Assembly: GCA_025355855.1 (NCBI GenBank) | Contig: JANXYU010000003.1 | Coordinates: forward strand, 24,713-88,712 | Reading direction: 5' to 3' | DNA length: 64,000 bases | DNA from: Actinomycetota bacterium | GTDB taxonomy: Bacteria; Actinomycetota; JAHEXW01 | Shown: piece after piece, positions 48,968 through 59,583 of the stretch | How the letters are laid out: each line of letters opens with the position of its first letter | Numbering within the stretch: the stretch's first letter is position 1 | Notes under the pieces: model-generated | What the model saw: the letters and a program-made list of their open reading frames with translations, nothing else | Database searches by the model: none | What the model was told of the DNA's origin: nothing | Made by a program: the position numbers and the translations under genes

Positions 48968-49219
48968 TTAAGCCTCTTCCTGAATGTCGAAGGTATAGCT
49001 CTCAATGACCGGGTTACTCAACAGATCGTGGGAGATTTTGTCGACCTGTTTCTTAAGTTTTTCTGGCGTTTCGCCGGCTAGGTCCAGCTCGATGAACTTG
49101 CCAACCCTGACCCGGCTGACGTTATCGTAACCTTGCGTCTTCAAGGCCTTCCCGATAATCTGGCCTTGCGGATCCAAGATGCCGTCTTTCAATGTTACAT
49201 ATACTTTTGCGACTGCCAT
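48968..49219 (-). CDS. purS: Phosphoribosylformylglycinamidine synthase subunit PurS
   Basis: VYVTLKDGILDPQGQIIGKALKTQGYDNVSRVRVGKFIEL. Confidence 0.96.
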   Translation of the reverse strand: MAVAKVYVTLKDGILDPQGQIIGKALKTQGYDNVSRVRVGKFIELDLAGETPEKLKKQVDKISHDLLSNPVIESYTFDIQEEA

Positions 49220-49929
49220 TAGGCGGTGACCCTCCTCAATACTTCTACGTAGGCTTCTTCTACTCCACCGAGGTCGCGGCGAAACCGGTCTTTGTCCAGT
49301 TTCTCGCCGGTGGCCGTATCCCAGAATCGACAGGTGTCAGGCGAGATCTCGTCGCCCAACACTAATTGTCCGTCTTTGTCCCAACCGAACTCAAGCTTCA
49401 TGTCGATTAAGTCCAAACCGCGTTCATTGAAAAACCTACCCAACACATCGTTGACCTTAAACGACAGGTCGCGGATGGTTTTGAACTCGTCTTCATTTAC
49501 AAGCCCTAGTTCTTGCACGTGTTGACAGGTGATGATGGGATCACCCAGGTCGTCTCGCTTGTAATAGAACTCGACGACTGGTTTCTTTAGCACTACGCCC
49601 TCTTCGTAGCCGAGGCGTTTAGCTAAACTGCCGGCCGCGATATTGCGCGCCACGGCCTCGAGCTGAATCATCTTAAGGTTGTCGATGAGCATATCCCGGT
49701 CATTCAACATCTCGTGGAAGTGCGTTTTGATACCGGCCGCTTCCAGAACGCCGAACAACGTCGCGGCAATGGCCGCGTTAGCAACGCCTTTCTCTTTGAT
49801 TTCACCCTTTTTCTTGCCGTCGAAGGCGGTAGCGGAGTCCTTGAAGTGTTGGATCAGCAGGTTTGGATCGTCCGTTTTATAGACGATCTTTGCCTTGCCT
49901 TCGTACATCTGTTCCATTTGCTGAACCAT
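49219..49929 (-). CDS. purC: SAICAR synthetase
   Basis: MYEGKAKIVYKTDDPNLLIQHFKDSATAFDG; DMKLEFGWDKDGQLVLGDEISPDTCRFWD. Confidence 0.97.
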   Translation of the reverse strand: MVQQMEQMYEGKAKIVYKTDDPNLLIQHFKDSATAFDGKKKGEIKEKGVANAAIAATLFGVLEAAGIKTHFHEMLNDRDMLIDNLKMIQLEAVARNIAAGSLAKRLGYEEGVVLKKPVVEFYYKRDDLGDPIITCQHVQELGLVNEDEFKTIRDLSFKVNDVLGRFFNERGLDLIDMKLEFGWDKDGQLVLGDEISPDTCRFWDTATGEKLDKDRFRRDLGGVEEAYVEVLRRVTA

Positions 49930-51218
49930 TAGGCTCCTCTCTCGAATATCTCGTCGACGTGTCTGGTGTAATAAGACGACTCGAACAGTTCCGTCAATTC
50001 GTCCTCTAGAATACTCTCTGCTACTTCTGGGTCCTTTAGCAGTAAGGTCAGGAAATCGTCAGGTCCGTCCCAGACACGCATGGCGTTGCGTTGAACAATT
50101 TTATAGGCGTCTTCCCGGCTAAAGCCTTTTTCAACCAGAGCGAGAAGCACACGCTGAGAATAGATCAAGCCTTTCGTCGCATACAGGTTACGCTCCATGT
50201 TCTCCGGATAAACAACCAACTCTTTCATGACGAAGGCGAATTTGTCCAGCATGTAGAACAAAGCCAGCGTGGTGTCGGGAATGATGATCCGTTCGACCGA
50301 TGAGTGGCTGATGTCGCGTTCGTGCCATAGCGCCACATTTTCCAGCGCCGCCAAAGCGTTCGTCCGAACCAGACGGGCCAGTCCGCAAACGCGCTCACAA
50401 ATAACCGGGTTTTTCTTGTGAGGCATGGCTGAACTGCCTTTCTGTCCTTTGCCAAACGGCTCCTCGACCTCGCGCGCCTCGGTCTTCTGCAGGGCTCTGA
50501 TCTCAGTGGCGAATTTCTCCAAGCTGGCCGCGGTCAAGGCCATGGCCGACATGTATTCGGCGTGGCGGTCGCGTTGTATAACCTGATTGGAGGCAATTTC
50601 CGGCTCCAAACCAAGTTGTTTGCAGACCATCTGTTCAACCTGGGGATCGATGTTGGCGTAGGTGCCGACGGCGCCTGATATCATGCCGACGCTGATCACC
50701 TGTCGAGCGGCGTGAAGCCGCTTTAGGTTCCGCTCCATCTCGTTGTGCCAAATGAGCAACTTTAACCCGAATGTGATGGGCTCCGCATGAATGCCGTGCG
50801 TCCGACCGATCATAGTTGTGTGCTTATGTTTCTCCGCCTGGTCCCGCAGGATACGCCTGAACGACTCAGTCTTCTCAATCAACAAGTCCATCGCCTGGCG
50901 CATCTGGAGAGACAGGCCGGTATCCACGACATCAGAGCTGGTCATACCGAAATGAACGAATTTTCCGGCCGGTCCTACATACTCGTTAACACAGGTCAAG
51001 AAGGCAATCACGTCGTGCTGAACCTCTTCTTCAATTTCCAGGATGCGGCTGACGTCAAAAGCGGCGTTTTTCTTAATCTCAGCCAAAGCGTCGGCCGGAA
51101 TGACGCCCAACTTCGCGTGAGCCTCACATGCGGCCAGCTCAACGTCCAACCACGCTTGATATTTGTTTTGTTCACCCCAAACGTCGCGCATCGGGGACAG
51201 ACTGTAGCGCTCAATCAT
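49929..51218 (-). CDS. purB: Adenylosuccinate lyase
   Basis: YVGPAGKFVHFGMTSSDVVDTGLSLQM; QKGSSAMPHKKNPVICERVCGLAR. Confidence 0.97.
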   Translation of the reverse strand: MIERYSLSPMRDVWGEQNKYQAWLDVELAACEAHAKLGVIPADALAEIKKNAAFDVSRILEIEEEVQHDVIAFLTCVNEYVGPAGKFVHFGMTSSDVVDTGLSLQMRQAMDLLIEKTESFRRILRDQAEKHKHTTMIGRTHGIHAEPITFGLKLLIWHNEMERNLKRLHAARQVISVGMISGAVGTYANIDPQVEQMVCKQLGLEPEIASNQVIQRDRHAEYMSAMALTAASLEKFATEIRALQKTEAREVEEPFGKGQKGSSAMPHKKNPVICERVCGLARLVRTNALAALENVALWHERDISHSSVERIIIPDTTLALFYMLDKFAFVMKELVVYPENMERNLYATKGLIYSQRVLLALVEKGFSREDAYKIVQRNAMRVWDGPDDFLTLLLKDPEVAESILEDELTELFESSYYTRHVDEIFERGA

Positions 51219-51680
51219 TTAGCTGTCTCCCGCCATTGTTTCTCGCATTTCATCCAATTTTTCCCTCAGTTCGGGGTGGCTGTTGGCAACTATTTGCGCC
51301 GCCAGATAAGCCGCGTTCTTAGCGCCATCGATAGCGACTGTCGCCACCGGCACACCCGTCGGCATCATAACGGTCGACAGAAGCGCGTCCATGCCGTCCA
51401 GCGCGCCCGACTTGATCGGCACCCCGATCACGGGGAGCGTGGTTCCCGCCGCCACCGCGCCGGCCAAGTGCGCCGCCATCCCCGCGCCGCAGATGATTGC
51501 CAATAAGCCGCGATCCTGGGCGCCGCCGGCATAGGCCCGAACCATTTCCGGCTGGCGATGGGCGCTCATTACCTTAACTTCGTTTCCGATGCCCAACTCG
51601 TCTAGGATGTCGCGCGCTTTATCCATGACAGGCATATCTGACTTAGAACCCATAAGAATTCCAACCAATACTACAGACAT
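51219..51680 (-). CDS. purE: N5-carboxyaminoimidazole ribonucleotide mutase/AIR carboxylase
   Basis: [47 protein letters not shown]. Confidence 0.96.
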   Translation of the reverse strand: MSVVLVGILMGSKSDMPVMDKARDILDELGIGNEVKVMSAHRQPEMVRAYAGGAQDRGLLAIICGAGMAAHLAGAVAAGTTLPVIGVPIKSGALDGMDALLSTVMMPTGVPVATVAIDGAKNAAYLAAQIVANSHPELREKLDEMRETMAGDS

Positions 51681-51752
51681 TCGACCTCCTCTAAAAACTA
51701 AAAAGTAGAAAATAAATGGTAGACCAAAACCCGACGGTCCCCATTTTACCTT

Positions 51753-53021
51753 TTACTTTATAGCTTTGAGCGCGATATCCTTCCGATAATGGGCCCCGTC
51801 AAAGTTTATACGCTCGACACCGGCATACGCCCGCTCGCGCGCTTCATGCACATCCCGGCCCAATCCGACAACGTTCAAAACGCGGCCGCCGGCTGTAACG
51901 ATCTTGTCGCCGACCCGCTTTGTGCCCGCGTGAAAGACGATCAGATCCGGGATGTCACCCAGATTGTCCAGACCGGTTATCTCGGCACCACTCTGATAAT
52001 CGCCCGGATAACCACCGCTGGCCATGACGACTGCGACGCACATCTTGTCGGACCAATTCAATTTATAGTCTTTTAGATTCCCTTCGGCCGTTGCCATCAT
52101 TATTTCGACTACGTCCGATTCCAGCAAGGGCAGGATAACTTGCGCTTCCGGGTCGCCGAAACGGCAATTGAACTCCAGCACGACGGGCCCCTTATCCGTT
52201 AGGATCAGACCCGCGTAGAGTACGCCGCGGTAGTTGATCCCCTCAGCGGTAAGTTGGTCAACGGTCGGTCTTAAAACGTTGTCCGCGATCCATTCGTAGG
52301 TTGCCGGACTAACCTTAGGTACTGGTGAATAAGCCCCCATGCCGCCTGTATTCGGGCCTTTGTCGCCGTCGAGCGCTGGTTTATGGTCTTGCGCCGGCAA
52401 CATCGGCAGAACTGTCTCACCATCCGTAAACGCCATAACAGTCAGCTCTGGACCAGACAGGAATTCCTCAATCATGCAGGTGTCTCCCGCGGTGCCAAAA
52501 CGTTTATCCACCAAACACTCTTTGACCGCGGCTTGGGCGGAGGCAATATCCTCGCAGACGGTGACGCCTTTACCAGCCGCTAACCCGTCCGCTTTAACGA
52601 CCACCGGAGCGCCGACGCGATCCAAATAGGCCAGCGCGGCCCGGTAATCCGTAAACGTTTCAGAGGCGGCCGCGATCACGCCTGCTTGGCGCATGATATC
52701 CTTAGCGAACTTCTTACTGCCTTCCATCCGCGCCGCTTCCCGGCCGGGACCAAAGACTCGCAGTCCGTGCGCGTTAAAGACATCGGCGATTCCAGCGGTT
52801 AACGGTGCTTCCGGCCCGACAACCGTCAGATCGATCTGGTTATCCTCGGCAAAACGGGCCATAGCTTCGCTGTCATTAACGTCAACGTCAACGCATTCGG
52901 CAAGCGAACAAGAGCCGGCGTTGCCCGGCGCGGCGTAGATTTTGCTGATGGAAGAGTTGCGGCTGATTTTCCAGATGAGCGCGTGTTCTCTGGCGCCGCC
53001 TCCGACGACCATTACTCTCAT
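51753..53021 (-). CDS. purD: Phosphoribosylamine-glycine ligase
   Basis: MRVMVVGGGAREHALIWKI; VKADGLAAGKGV; VLEFNCRFGDPEAQVILPLL. Confidence 0.97.
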   Translation of the reverse strand: MRVMVVGGGAREHALIWKISRNSSISKIYAAPGNAGSCSLAECVDVDVNDSEAMARFAEDNQIDLTVVGPEAPLTAGIADVFNAHGLRVFGPGREAARMEGSKKFAKDIMRQAGVIAAASETFTDYRAALAYLDRVGAPVVVKADGLAAGKGVTVCEDIASAQAAVKECLVDKRFGTAGDTCMIEEFLSGPELTVMAFTDGETVLPMLPAQDHKPALDGDKGPNTGGMGAYSPVPKVSPATYEWIADNVLRPTVDQLTAEGINYRGVLYAGLILTDKGPVVLEFNCRFGDPEAQVILPLLESDVVEIMMATAEGNLKDYKLNWSDKMCVAVVMASGGYPGDYQSGAEITGLDNLGDIPDLIVFHAGTKRVGDKIVTAGGRVLNVVGLGRDVHEARERAYAGVERINFDGAHYRKDIALKAIK

Positions 53022-53051
53022 ACCGGTTCAACCACCTTTCAAAGTTAAGCT

Positions 53052-54332
53052 TTACGAAACGAAAATAGTCTGGTCCCTCTGGGGACCGACCGAAATGATG
53101 TCGAAGGGCACCCCGGTTATCTCTTGGAGCCTCTCGATATAGGCGCGGCAATTGGGTGGCAGACCAGCATAGGTTTTAACATCTGAGATGTCGCTTTGCC
53201 AGCCCGGCAATTTTTCGTAGACCGGCACCGCTTTGTGGAAGATGCTTTGGTGCGGCGGAAAGACGTCGTATATTTGGCCCTCGTGTTCATATTTCGTACA
53301 GACCTTAATGGTCTCGAAATCGCTCAATACATCAAGCTTCGTCATGGCCAGCGAACTGATGCCGTTCAAACGAATCGCGTATCGCGCCAAAACACCGTCG
53401 AACCAGCCGCAGCGACGGGGCCGGCCGGTGGTCGTGCCGTATTCTTGACCGCGATCACGAATCATCTCGCCGTCCGCGCCGAAGTCCTCCGTCGGGAACG
53501 GTCCGGAGCCGACCCTAGTCGTATAGGCTTTTATGACGCCTAAGACGGCGTCTATCTTGAGCGGACCAACCCCGGCTCCGCAACAGGCGCCGCCCGCGAC
53601 GGTTTGTGAAGACGTAACAAACGGATATGTGCCGTGATCAATATCAAGAAGAGTGCCCTGCGCGCCCTCGAAGAGGACGTTCTGACCGGCGTCTAAAGCA
53701 TCGTTTATGACCAAATAGCCGTCGATGATATGGCTTTTTAGCTGCTCGGTGTAGGCAGCGTATTCCTCAAGGATGTCGTCGGCCTGCATTGGAGCGACGT
53801 TATATATCTTGGTTAGCATAATGTTCTTTTCTTCCAGCGCAGCAACAACTTTCTTTTCGAATATGCTCGGATCAAGCAGGTCCTGCATGCGAATTCCGAT
53901 GCGGGTCGTCTTGTCGGCATAGGCCGGACCGATGCCTTTGCGGGTAGTCCCGATTTTGCTGGAGCCCAGACGTATCTCGCCTTCTCGATCCAGCACGAGG
54001 TGATAAGGCATGATCAGATGGGCATTGGAGCTAATAAACAGATTCTCGGTGCCGATGCCCTTGTCCTCGAGATAGCGTATTTCTTCCAAGATAACGCTGG
54101 GGTTAATGAGAGCGCCGTCGCCAATAATACATTTGACCTTGGGATATAGGATGCCGGAGGGAATATGGTGTAGCTTTAGCGCGATATCGCCAACCTCAAC
54201 GGTATGGCCCGCGTTGTCGCCGCCCTGGAAGCGGACGACCATATCCATGTCCTTGGTGAGGAGATCGCAGATCTTTCCTTTACCTTCGTCTCCCCACTGG
54301 GTGCCAAGCAAGATGGTACCGGCCAAAATCAC
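53052..54332 (-). CDS. purA: Adenylosuccinate synthetase
   Basis: LLGTQWGDEGKGKICDLLTKD; VRFQGGDNAGHTV; FEGAQGTLLDIDHGTYPFVTSS. Confidence 0.97.
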   Translation of the reverse strand: MILAGTILLGTQWGDEGKGKICDLLTKDMDMVVRFQGGDNAGHTVEVGDIALKLHHIPSGILYPKVKCIIGDGALINPSVILEEIRYLEDKGIGTENLFISSNAHLIMPYHLVLDREGEIRLGSSKIGTTRKGIGPAYADKTTRIGIRMQDLLDPSIFEKKVVAALEEKNIMLTKIYNVAPMQADDILEEYAAYTEQLKSHIIDGYLVINDALDAGQNVLFEGAQGTLLDIDHGTYPFVTSSQTVAGGACCGAGVGPLKIDAVLGVIKAYTTRVGSGPFPTEDFGADGEMIRDRGQEYGTTTGRPRRCGWFDGVLARYAIRLNGISSLAMTKLDVLSDFETIKVCTKYEHEGQIYDVFPPHQSIFHKAVPVYEKLPGWQSDISDVKTYAGLPPNCRAYIERLQEITGVPFDIISVGPQRDQTIFVS

Positions 54333-54352
54333 TCCATTGTAGTCGTTTGGTG

Positions 54353-55711
54353 TTAGCAGTTACTGGCTTTTGTAATGGCTCGCGCGGCGACAACCCCGGC
54401 CGCCGAGGCCTGAATCAAACCGCGAGTGATACCCGCTCCGTCACCGACTGCGTAAAGTCCCGGCAAATCGGTTTCTAAACCGGCGGACATCTTCATGCGT
54501 TGAGAATAAAACTTCACTTCAACGCCATAAAGCAATGTGTTCCGAGAGTAAACCCCGGGAGCGATTTTGTCCATCGCGGCAAGCATTTCCAGTATATCAG
54601 AAATATACCGGTACGGAAGGACAAAACTTAGGTCGCCGGGGGTCGCGTCACCTAAAGTCGGACGGACAGTACCGCGGGCCAAACGCGCCGGCGTCGACCG
54701 GTGGCCGCGCATCAAGTCGCCCAACCGCTGGACGATGATTCCTTCGCCCAGGAGATTCGCCAAACGCGCGATGTACTCGCCATACGCGATCGGTTCCGTG
54801 AACGGTTCCGTAAACGTTGTTGACACCAACAAAGCGAAATTGGTATTGGCGGTTCGCCGGTCGGCATAGCTATGGCCGTTCACGGTCTCAATATGATCAT
54901 GATATCGCTCTTTGGTGACCTCGCCATATGGATTAACACAGAAGGTGCGGACCCGGTCCTCGAATCGTTTGGACCGGTAGACCAGCTTGGCCTCGTAAAA
55001 GTCGTCGGTCAGTGGCTCCATGACCGGCGCGGGGACTTCGACTCGGACGCCCAAGTCGACTTGATTGGCATGTTTGGCCAGCCCCAGACGCGTCGCTTCC
55101 GCGGCCAGCCAACGAGCGCCGGCCCGTCCCGGCGCGGCGATAACCGCACCGGCCCCAATAACGGTACCGTCGGCAAGTCTTACTCCGGTGGCCCGTCCCT
55201 CCTCAGCGACAACCTCAGCCACCGTCGTATCGGTGGCGATGTCTATTTTAGAATTTAGGTACTGCCGCATGTTCTTCAAAACGGTCAAGCAGATATCCGT
55301 GCCTAAATGGCGAACAATAACGGGAACAAGCTCCAGGTCGGCCAACGTCGCCGCCCGTTTCATTTTCTTGATTTTGTCCGGCTTGTCGCCGAACCGCTCC
55401 GCCACGCCTCCAAATTCCAAATAGACACCGTCGACGTACTCGATTAGGTTATTTAGGTCTTTGGCAGGAACGTAGTCAGCCAGCCAACCCCCGACCTGGG
55501 TCGAGAGGATAAGCTTGCCGTCAGAAAAGGCGCCGGAGCCGCCCCATCCCCGGGTAAGTTGGTCTCTATCCCGAACATCGATATCTTGGCCCTGTTCAAG
55601 CAGGAGAACGGTCGGCGCAGTAACGGAGGGGTTATCCTTAGTCAGCTCGATGGCGGCGAATATGCCGGCCGGACCGGCCCCTATGATCACGACATCATAT
55701 GATTGGCGCAT
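54353..55711 (-). CDS. NAD(P)/FAD-dependent oxidoreductase
   Basis: YDVVIIGAGPAGIFAAIEL; GRAGARWLA; C-terminal GLYAVGDGAGITRGLIQASAAGVVAARAI. Confidence 0.92.
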   Translation of the reverse strand: MRQSYDVVIIGAGPAGIFAAIELTKDNPSVTAPTVLLLEQGQDIDVRDRDQLTRGWGGSGAFSDGKLILSTQVGGWLADYVPAKDLNNLIEYVDGVYLEFGGVAERFGDKPDKIKKMKRAATLADLELVPVIVRHLGTDICLTVLKNMRQYLNSKIDIATDTTVAEVVAEEGRATGVRLADGTVIGAGAVIAAPGRAGARWLAAEATRLGLAKHANQVDLGVRVEVPAPVMEPLTDDFYEAKLVYRSKRFEDRVRTFCVNPYGEVTKERYHDHIETVNGHSYADRRTANTNFALLVSTTFTEPFTEPIAYGEYIARLANLLGEGIIVQRLGDLMRGHRSTPARLARGTVRPTLGDATPGDLSFVLPYRYISDILEMLAAMDKIAPGVYSRNTLLYGVEVKFYSQRMKMSAGLETDLPGLYAVGDGAGITRGLIQASAAGVVAARAITKASNC

Positions 55712-55715
55712 GCGA

Positions 55716-57197
55716 TCAGTCGTCCGCGGCTGCCAGGTTGCTGAGGTAGGCGGTGACCGCCGCGGTTACCGCGGCCGCCTTGCGGTCGTCTTTAAAGATG
55801 CCGATCAATTTTTCTTGCAGAGACTTTGTCTCCTCAATGACCCGGCGCATCTCCTCGGACAGATGTTTCTGCTCTTCGATGTAATGCGTCGACAGCTCGC
55901 CGCGTACGAACATGGGGTCTTGCATTACCGCTTTATGGAAGGGGATATTGGTGGTCACGCCTAAGATAATGTACTCGAAAAGCGCGCGTTTCATGCGCGC
56001 GATCGCTTCATTACGGTCCCGACCGTGCACGACTAGCTTGGAAATCATGCTGTCGTAGAAAGGAGGAATCGTGTATTGGGCGTGGACGCCCGAGTCAACG
56101 CGCACGCCAATGCCGCCCGGCGAACGGTAACCCCGCAATTTCCCGGCCATCGGCGCGAAGTTGTTCAGCGGGTCTTCCGCGTTGATCCGGCATTCGATCG
56201 CCCAGCCGTTAATTCGAATGTCGGCTTGCTTAAAATCGAGAGGCAGTCCGCTGGCGACGCGAATCTGTTCTTTGACGATGTCGATATCGGTGACCATCTC
56301 TGTAATCGGATGTTCCACCTGGATCCGGGTATTCATCTCCAGGAAATAGAACTTACCCTCGCTGAAAATAAACTCGATCGTACCGGCGTTGTAGTAGTTG
56401 ATCGCTTCGGCGGCCTTGATGGCCACATCGCCCATTGTCTGCCTTAGCTCTGGTGTAACCACCGGTGACGGGGATTCTTCGATCAGTTTCTGGTGCCGGC
56501 GCTGGATACTGCACTCCCGTTCGCCTAGAAACACCGTGTGGCCTTGTTTGTCGGCTAGGATTTGAATCTCTATGTGGCGCGGATGTTCCAGGTACTTCTC
56601 AATAAAAATGCTGGGGTTGCCGAACGCCGACCCCGCCATGTTGCGCGTAATTTCCAGCGCGGCTTCCAGCTCAGCGTCTTCCCGGACAATGCGCATACCG
56701 ATACCGCCGCCGCCGCCCGCGGCTTTGATGATAACAGGATAGCCGATTTTGGCGACGATCTTTTGTGCCTGGCCCAGTTCAGTGATCTCGCTGGTGCTGC
56801 CGGGCACGACCGGCACACCGGCCTGCTGCATCAGAGACCGGGCGACGATTTTGTCACCCATCTTCTCAATCGAGTCGGCCGAGGGACCGATAAATTCTAT
56901 CCCGGCTTCGCGAACCGCCGTCGCGAACTTCGCGTTTTCGGCTAGGAAACCATAACCCGGATGAATGCCGTCACAGCCGGTGGCTTTGGCAACGGCAACG
57001 ATTTTATCGATGTTTAAGTAACTTTTATGGGGCGGGCCTTCACCGATCAGGTAGCTTTCGTCCGCGTATTTGGCAAAAAGAGCATCTTGGTCCGCATCCG
57101 AGTAGACGCCAACCGTGTCGATTCCAAGCTCGCGGCAAGCGCGCATGACCCGAATGGCGATTTCACCACGATTGGCGACTAAGATTTTTTTAAGCAT
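55716..57197 (-). CDS. Pyruvate carboxylase subunit A/biotin carboxylase
   Basis: MLKKILVANRGEIAIRVMRACRELGI; KAAGGGGGIGMR; FLEMNTRIQVEHPITEMVTDIDIVKEQI; followed by a carboxyltransferase-BCCP gene. Confidence 0.93.
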   Translation of the reverse strand: MLKKILVANRGEIAIRVMRACRELGIDTVGVYSDADQDALFAKYADESYLIGEGPPHKSYLNIDKIVAVAKATGCDGIHPGYGFLAENAKFATAVREAGIEFIGPSADSIEKMGDKIVARSLMQQAGVPVVPGSTSEITELGQAQKIVAKIGYPVIIKAAGGGGGIGMRIVREDAELEAALEITRNMAGSAFGNPSIFIEKYLEHPRHIEIQILADKQGHTVFLGERECSIQRRHQKLIEESPSPVVTPELRQTMGDVAIKAAEAINYYNAGTIEFIFSEGKFYFLEMNTRIQVEHPITEMVTDIDIVKEQIRVASGLPLDFKQADIRINGWAIECRINAEDPLNNFAPMAGKLRGYRSPGGIGVRVDSGVHAQYTIPPFYDSMISKLVVHGRDRNEAIARMKRALFEYIILGVTTNIPFHKAVMQDPMFVRGELSTHYIEEQKHLSEEMRRVIEETKSLQEKLIGIFKDDRKAAAVTAAVTAYLSNLAAADD

Positions 57198-57208
57198 TAG
57201 CCTCTCCG

Positions 57209-58945
57209 TCACTCAACCACCAAAAGCAGGTCACCGTTGCCGACCGTTTCGCTTTTGAAAGTGTAGAGCTTGACGACCTTGCCGTCTTTGTCCGCGTGGA
57301 CCTCGGTCTGCATCTTCATAGCTTCCAGAACGACTAGAACGTCGCCCTCTTTGACTGCGTCGCCCTCTTTGACCTTCACGTCCAGCACTAGTCCCTGGAG
57401 CGGCGCCACGATTCCACCAGCGGGCGCCACCCGCGGCCGCGCCCCTTCTTTTGATTCCGGCGCGACACCCAAGCCCATCGCGTTAACTGTGACATGAAAT
57501 TCTTCGCCGTCGACCGTTACTTCGAATTCGTTCGGTACTTCACGGATGACCGCGCCGGCGGCTGCTTCCGGCTTAGGAGGCGTCAATGTCTCCGCCTTTA
57601 TTTCTCCCTTGAGGAATCGGGGGGCGACATTCGGAAACAAAGCGTACGTCATGACGTCTTCATCATTGTTGGCCAAGCCGATCTCGTCCGCTTCTTGACG
57701 CAGCTTGTCCAAAGCCGGAGCGAGAAGATCGGCCGGGCGCACGCTGATAGGCTGCTCATTACCGATAACAAGCTTGAGAATCTCTTTGTCGATCGGCGCC
57801 GGGGGCCGCCCGTATAATCCCAGACAATAATCTTTGACTTCTTGACTGACGCGGCCGTACCGTTTGCCCATAAGCACGTTGAAAATGGCCTGGGTCCCAA
57901 CAACTTGGCTGGACGGTGTGACCAAAGGCGGGTAGCCGAGCTCCTTGCGGACCAGCGGCACTTCCGCCAGAACTTCCTGATAGCGGTCGAGAGCGTTTTG
58001 CTCTTTCAGTTGCGAATGGAGATTGGACAGCATGCCGCCTGGAACTTGATGCAGCAGCACAGAGACGTCCGGCTTTTCCATCACCGGGCTGATCAGGCTG
58101 TCGTATTTCTGGCGGACGCCCAAGAAGTAATAGCCGACATCGACTAAGTTGCCCAAGTCCAGGCCGGTATCGTAGTCGCCGCCGTTTAGGCTGGCCACCA
58201 TCGGTTCCGTCGGCGGTTGGGACGTCCCCCAGCCCCACGGTGAGATGGCCGTGTCGAGAACATCGGCGCCGGCTTCGACGCCCGCGTAGTAAGCCAGCGG
58301 CGCCATGCCGCTCGTGCAATGAGAGTGGATAACGACGGGAAGTTTTACTTTCGTCTTGATCGCCTTGACGAGTTCATAACATTCTCGGGGAGAGATTAAG
58401 CCAGCCATGTCTTTGATACATATGCTGTCGCAGCCTCGCTCGACCAACTTCAATGTGAATTGGACGAATTTCTCGTTTGTGTGTACCGGGCTGGTTGTAT
58501 AGCAGATACATCCCTGGACATGTTTGCCGGTTGCTTTGGCAGCCGCTAGCGGCACCTCCAAGTTACGAATGTCATTGAGCGCGTCAAAGACGCGGAACAA
58601 GTCCAGGCCATTCTTAGCGCTCAGTTTGATGAACGCCTCCGCCACGTCGTCCGGATAGTTGCGATAGCCGACCAAATTCTGGCCGCGCAACAACATCTGG
58701 ACCATCGTGTTCGGAAGGCCCTGCTTTAGTTGACGCAGGCGCTCCCATGGATCTTCGTTTAAATACCGGATCATGGTGTCGAACGTCGCGCCGCCCCAGG
58801 CGTCCAGGCTATAAAAACCAAGCGAATCCAGTTTATCCAGGATAGGCAACATGTCTGCGGTTCGCATCCGCGTTGCCGCCAGCGATTGGTGCGCGTCTCT
58901 TAGAACAGTCTCGGTGATTCCTATTTTATGGGCCATGGGCGCCAC
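57209..58945 (-). CDS. Pyruvate carboxylase subunit B/oxaloacetate decarboxylase alpha (carboxyltransferase + biotinyl domain)
   Basis: ITETVLRDAHQSLAATRMRTADML; DAWGGATFDTMIRYLNEDPWERLR; C-terminal VLEAMKMQTEV biotin site. Confidence 0.94.
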   Translation of the reverse strand: MAPMAHKIGITETVLRDAHQSLAATRMRTADMLPILDKLDSLGFYSLDAWGGATFDTMIRYLNEDPWERLRQLKQGLPNTMVQMLLRGQNLVGYRNYPDDVAEAFIKLSAKNGLDLFRVFDALNDIRNLEVPLAAAKATGKHVQGCICYTTSPVHTNEKFVQFTLKLVERGCDSICIKDMAGLISPRECYELVKAIKTKVKLPVVIHSHCTSGMAPLAYYAGVEAGADVLDTAISPWGWGTSQPPTEPMVASLNGGDYDTGLDLGNLVDVGYYFLGVRQKYDSLISPVMEKPDVSVLLHQVPGGMLSNLHSQLKEQNALDRYQEVLAEVPLVRKELGYPPLVTPSSQVVGTQAIFNVLMGKRYGRVSQEVKDYCLGLYGRPPAPIDKEILKLVIGNEQPISVRPADLLAPALDKLRQEADEIGLANNDEDVMTYALFPNVAPRFLKGEIKAETLTPPKPEAAAGAVIREVPNEFEVTVDGEEFHVTVNAMGLGVAPESKEGARPRVAPAGGIVAPLQGLVLDVKVKEGDAVKEGDVLVVLEAMKMQTEVHADKDGKVVKLYTFKSETVGNGDLLLVVE

Positions 58946-59076
58946 ATCCCCCTTACATCAGATATGGGAAAACAAAGGTCAGTTACGTGATTAACTATAA
59001 CTAATTTACACTAGCGAGGCATAAATCTACAAGCGTAAAATGCCCGCTAAATGCCGTAAACGCTTTTTTTCTAATG

Positions 59077-59583
59077 CTAAGCGAACCGGCTAAAACGGTC
59101 CTTCTTGGCGCCGCAAATGGGACAGATCTCCGGCGCCTCGTCACGAGCGGCCAGATAGCCACACACGTCGCACCGCCAAACTGGATATGCCAGGTCGGCG
59201 CTGGTATCACCGGTAGCCTTCATCGATTCGGTTTTCGTTTCCGCCATAATTTTTTGCCTCACTTCCCGGGGCAGCCGGCGCTCAGGAATCGGCCGGATCT
59301 CACCGCCGGAGTTAATCAGGGCTTGCGAAACATACAACCCGCAATAGCAGGTTTCATATTCGTTGAGATCCGGGTCGCGATAGTCGCAGGGGCAAATAAT
59401 GTCCCGGTCGTCTGCCTGAATGCCCGTCGCTAAACGGCAAGGGCAAGCTTGATAACCGTAGCGGCGCTCGTTTATGAGCAGGCCGTCCAGCAGGCTATCG
59501 GTAAACCCCCGATCCGGGTTGAGATGATAACCGCGCGTGTCATAGAGCTCCAGCTGTTGCCGCAGCGCCTCACGGTCACTCAT
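59077..59583 (-). CDS. Ferredoxin:thioredoxin/disulfide reductase catalytic subunit fused to rubredoxin domain
   Basis: CPCR...CPCDYRDPDLNEYETCYCGLYV (FTR cluster/disulfide cysteines) and WRCDVCGYLAARDEAPEICPICGAKKDRF (rubredoxin). Confidence 0.92.
   Translation of the reverse strand: MSDREALRQQLELYDTRGYHLNPDRGFTDSLLDGLLINERRYGYQACPCRLATGIQADDRDIICPCDYRDPDLNEYETCYCGLYVSQALINSGGEIRPIPERRLPREVRQKIMAETKTESMKATGDTSADLAYPVWRCDVCGYLAARDEAPEICPICGAKKDRFSRFA

Noticed and set aside
51685-51755. AT-rich imperfect inverted repeat upstream of purE/after purD
   Set aside because: Pairing is imperfect (taaaaagtagaaaataaatgg vs its partner) and AT-rich; not distinguishable from chance.
59031-59071. AGCGT...ACGCTTTTTTT terminator-like hairpin on the plus strand
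   Set aside because: Only 5-bp stem and oriented against the flanking minus-strand genes; too weak to call.
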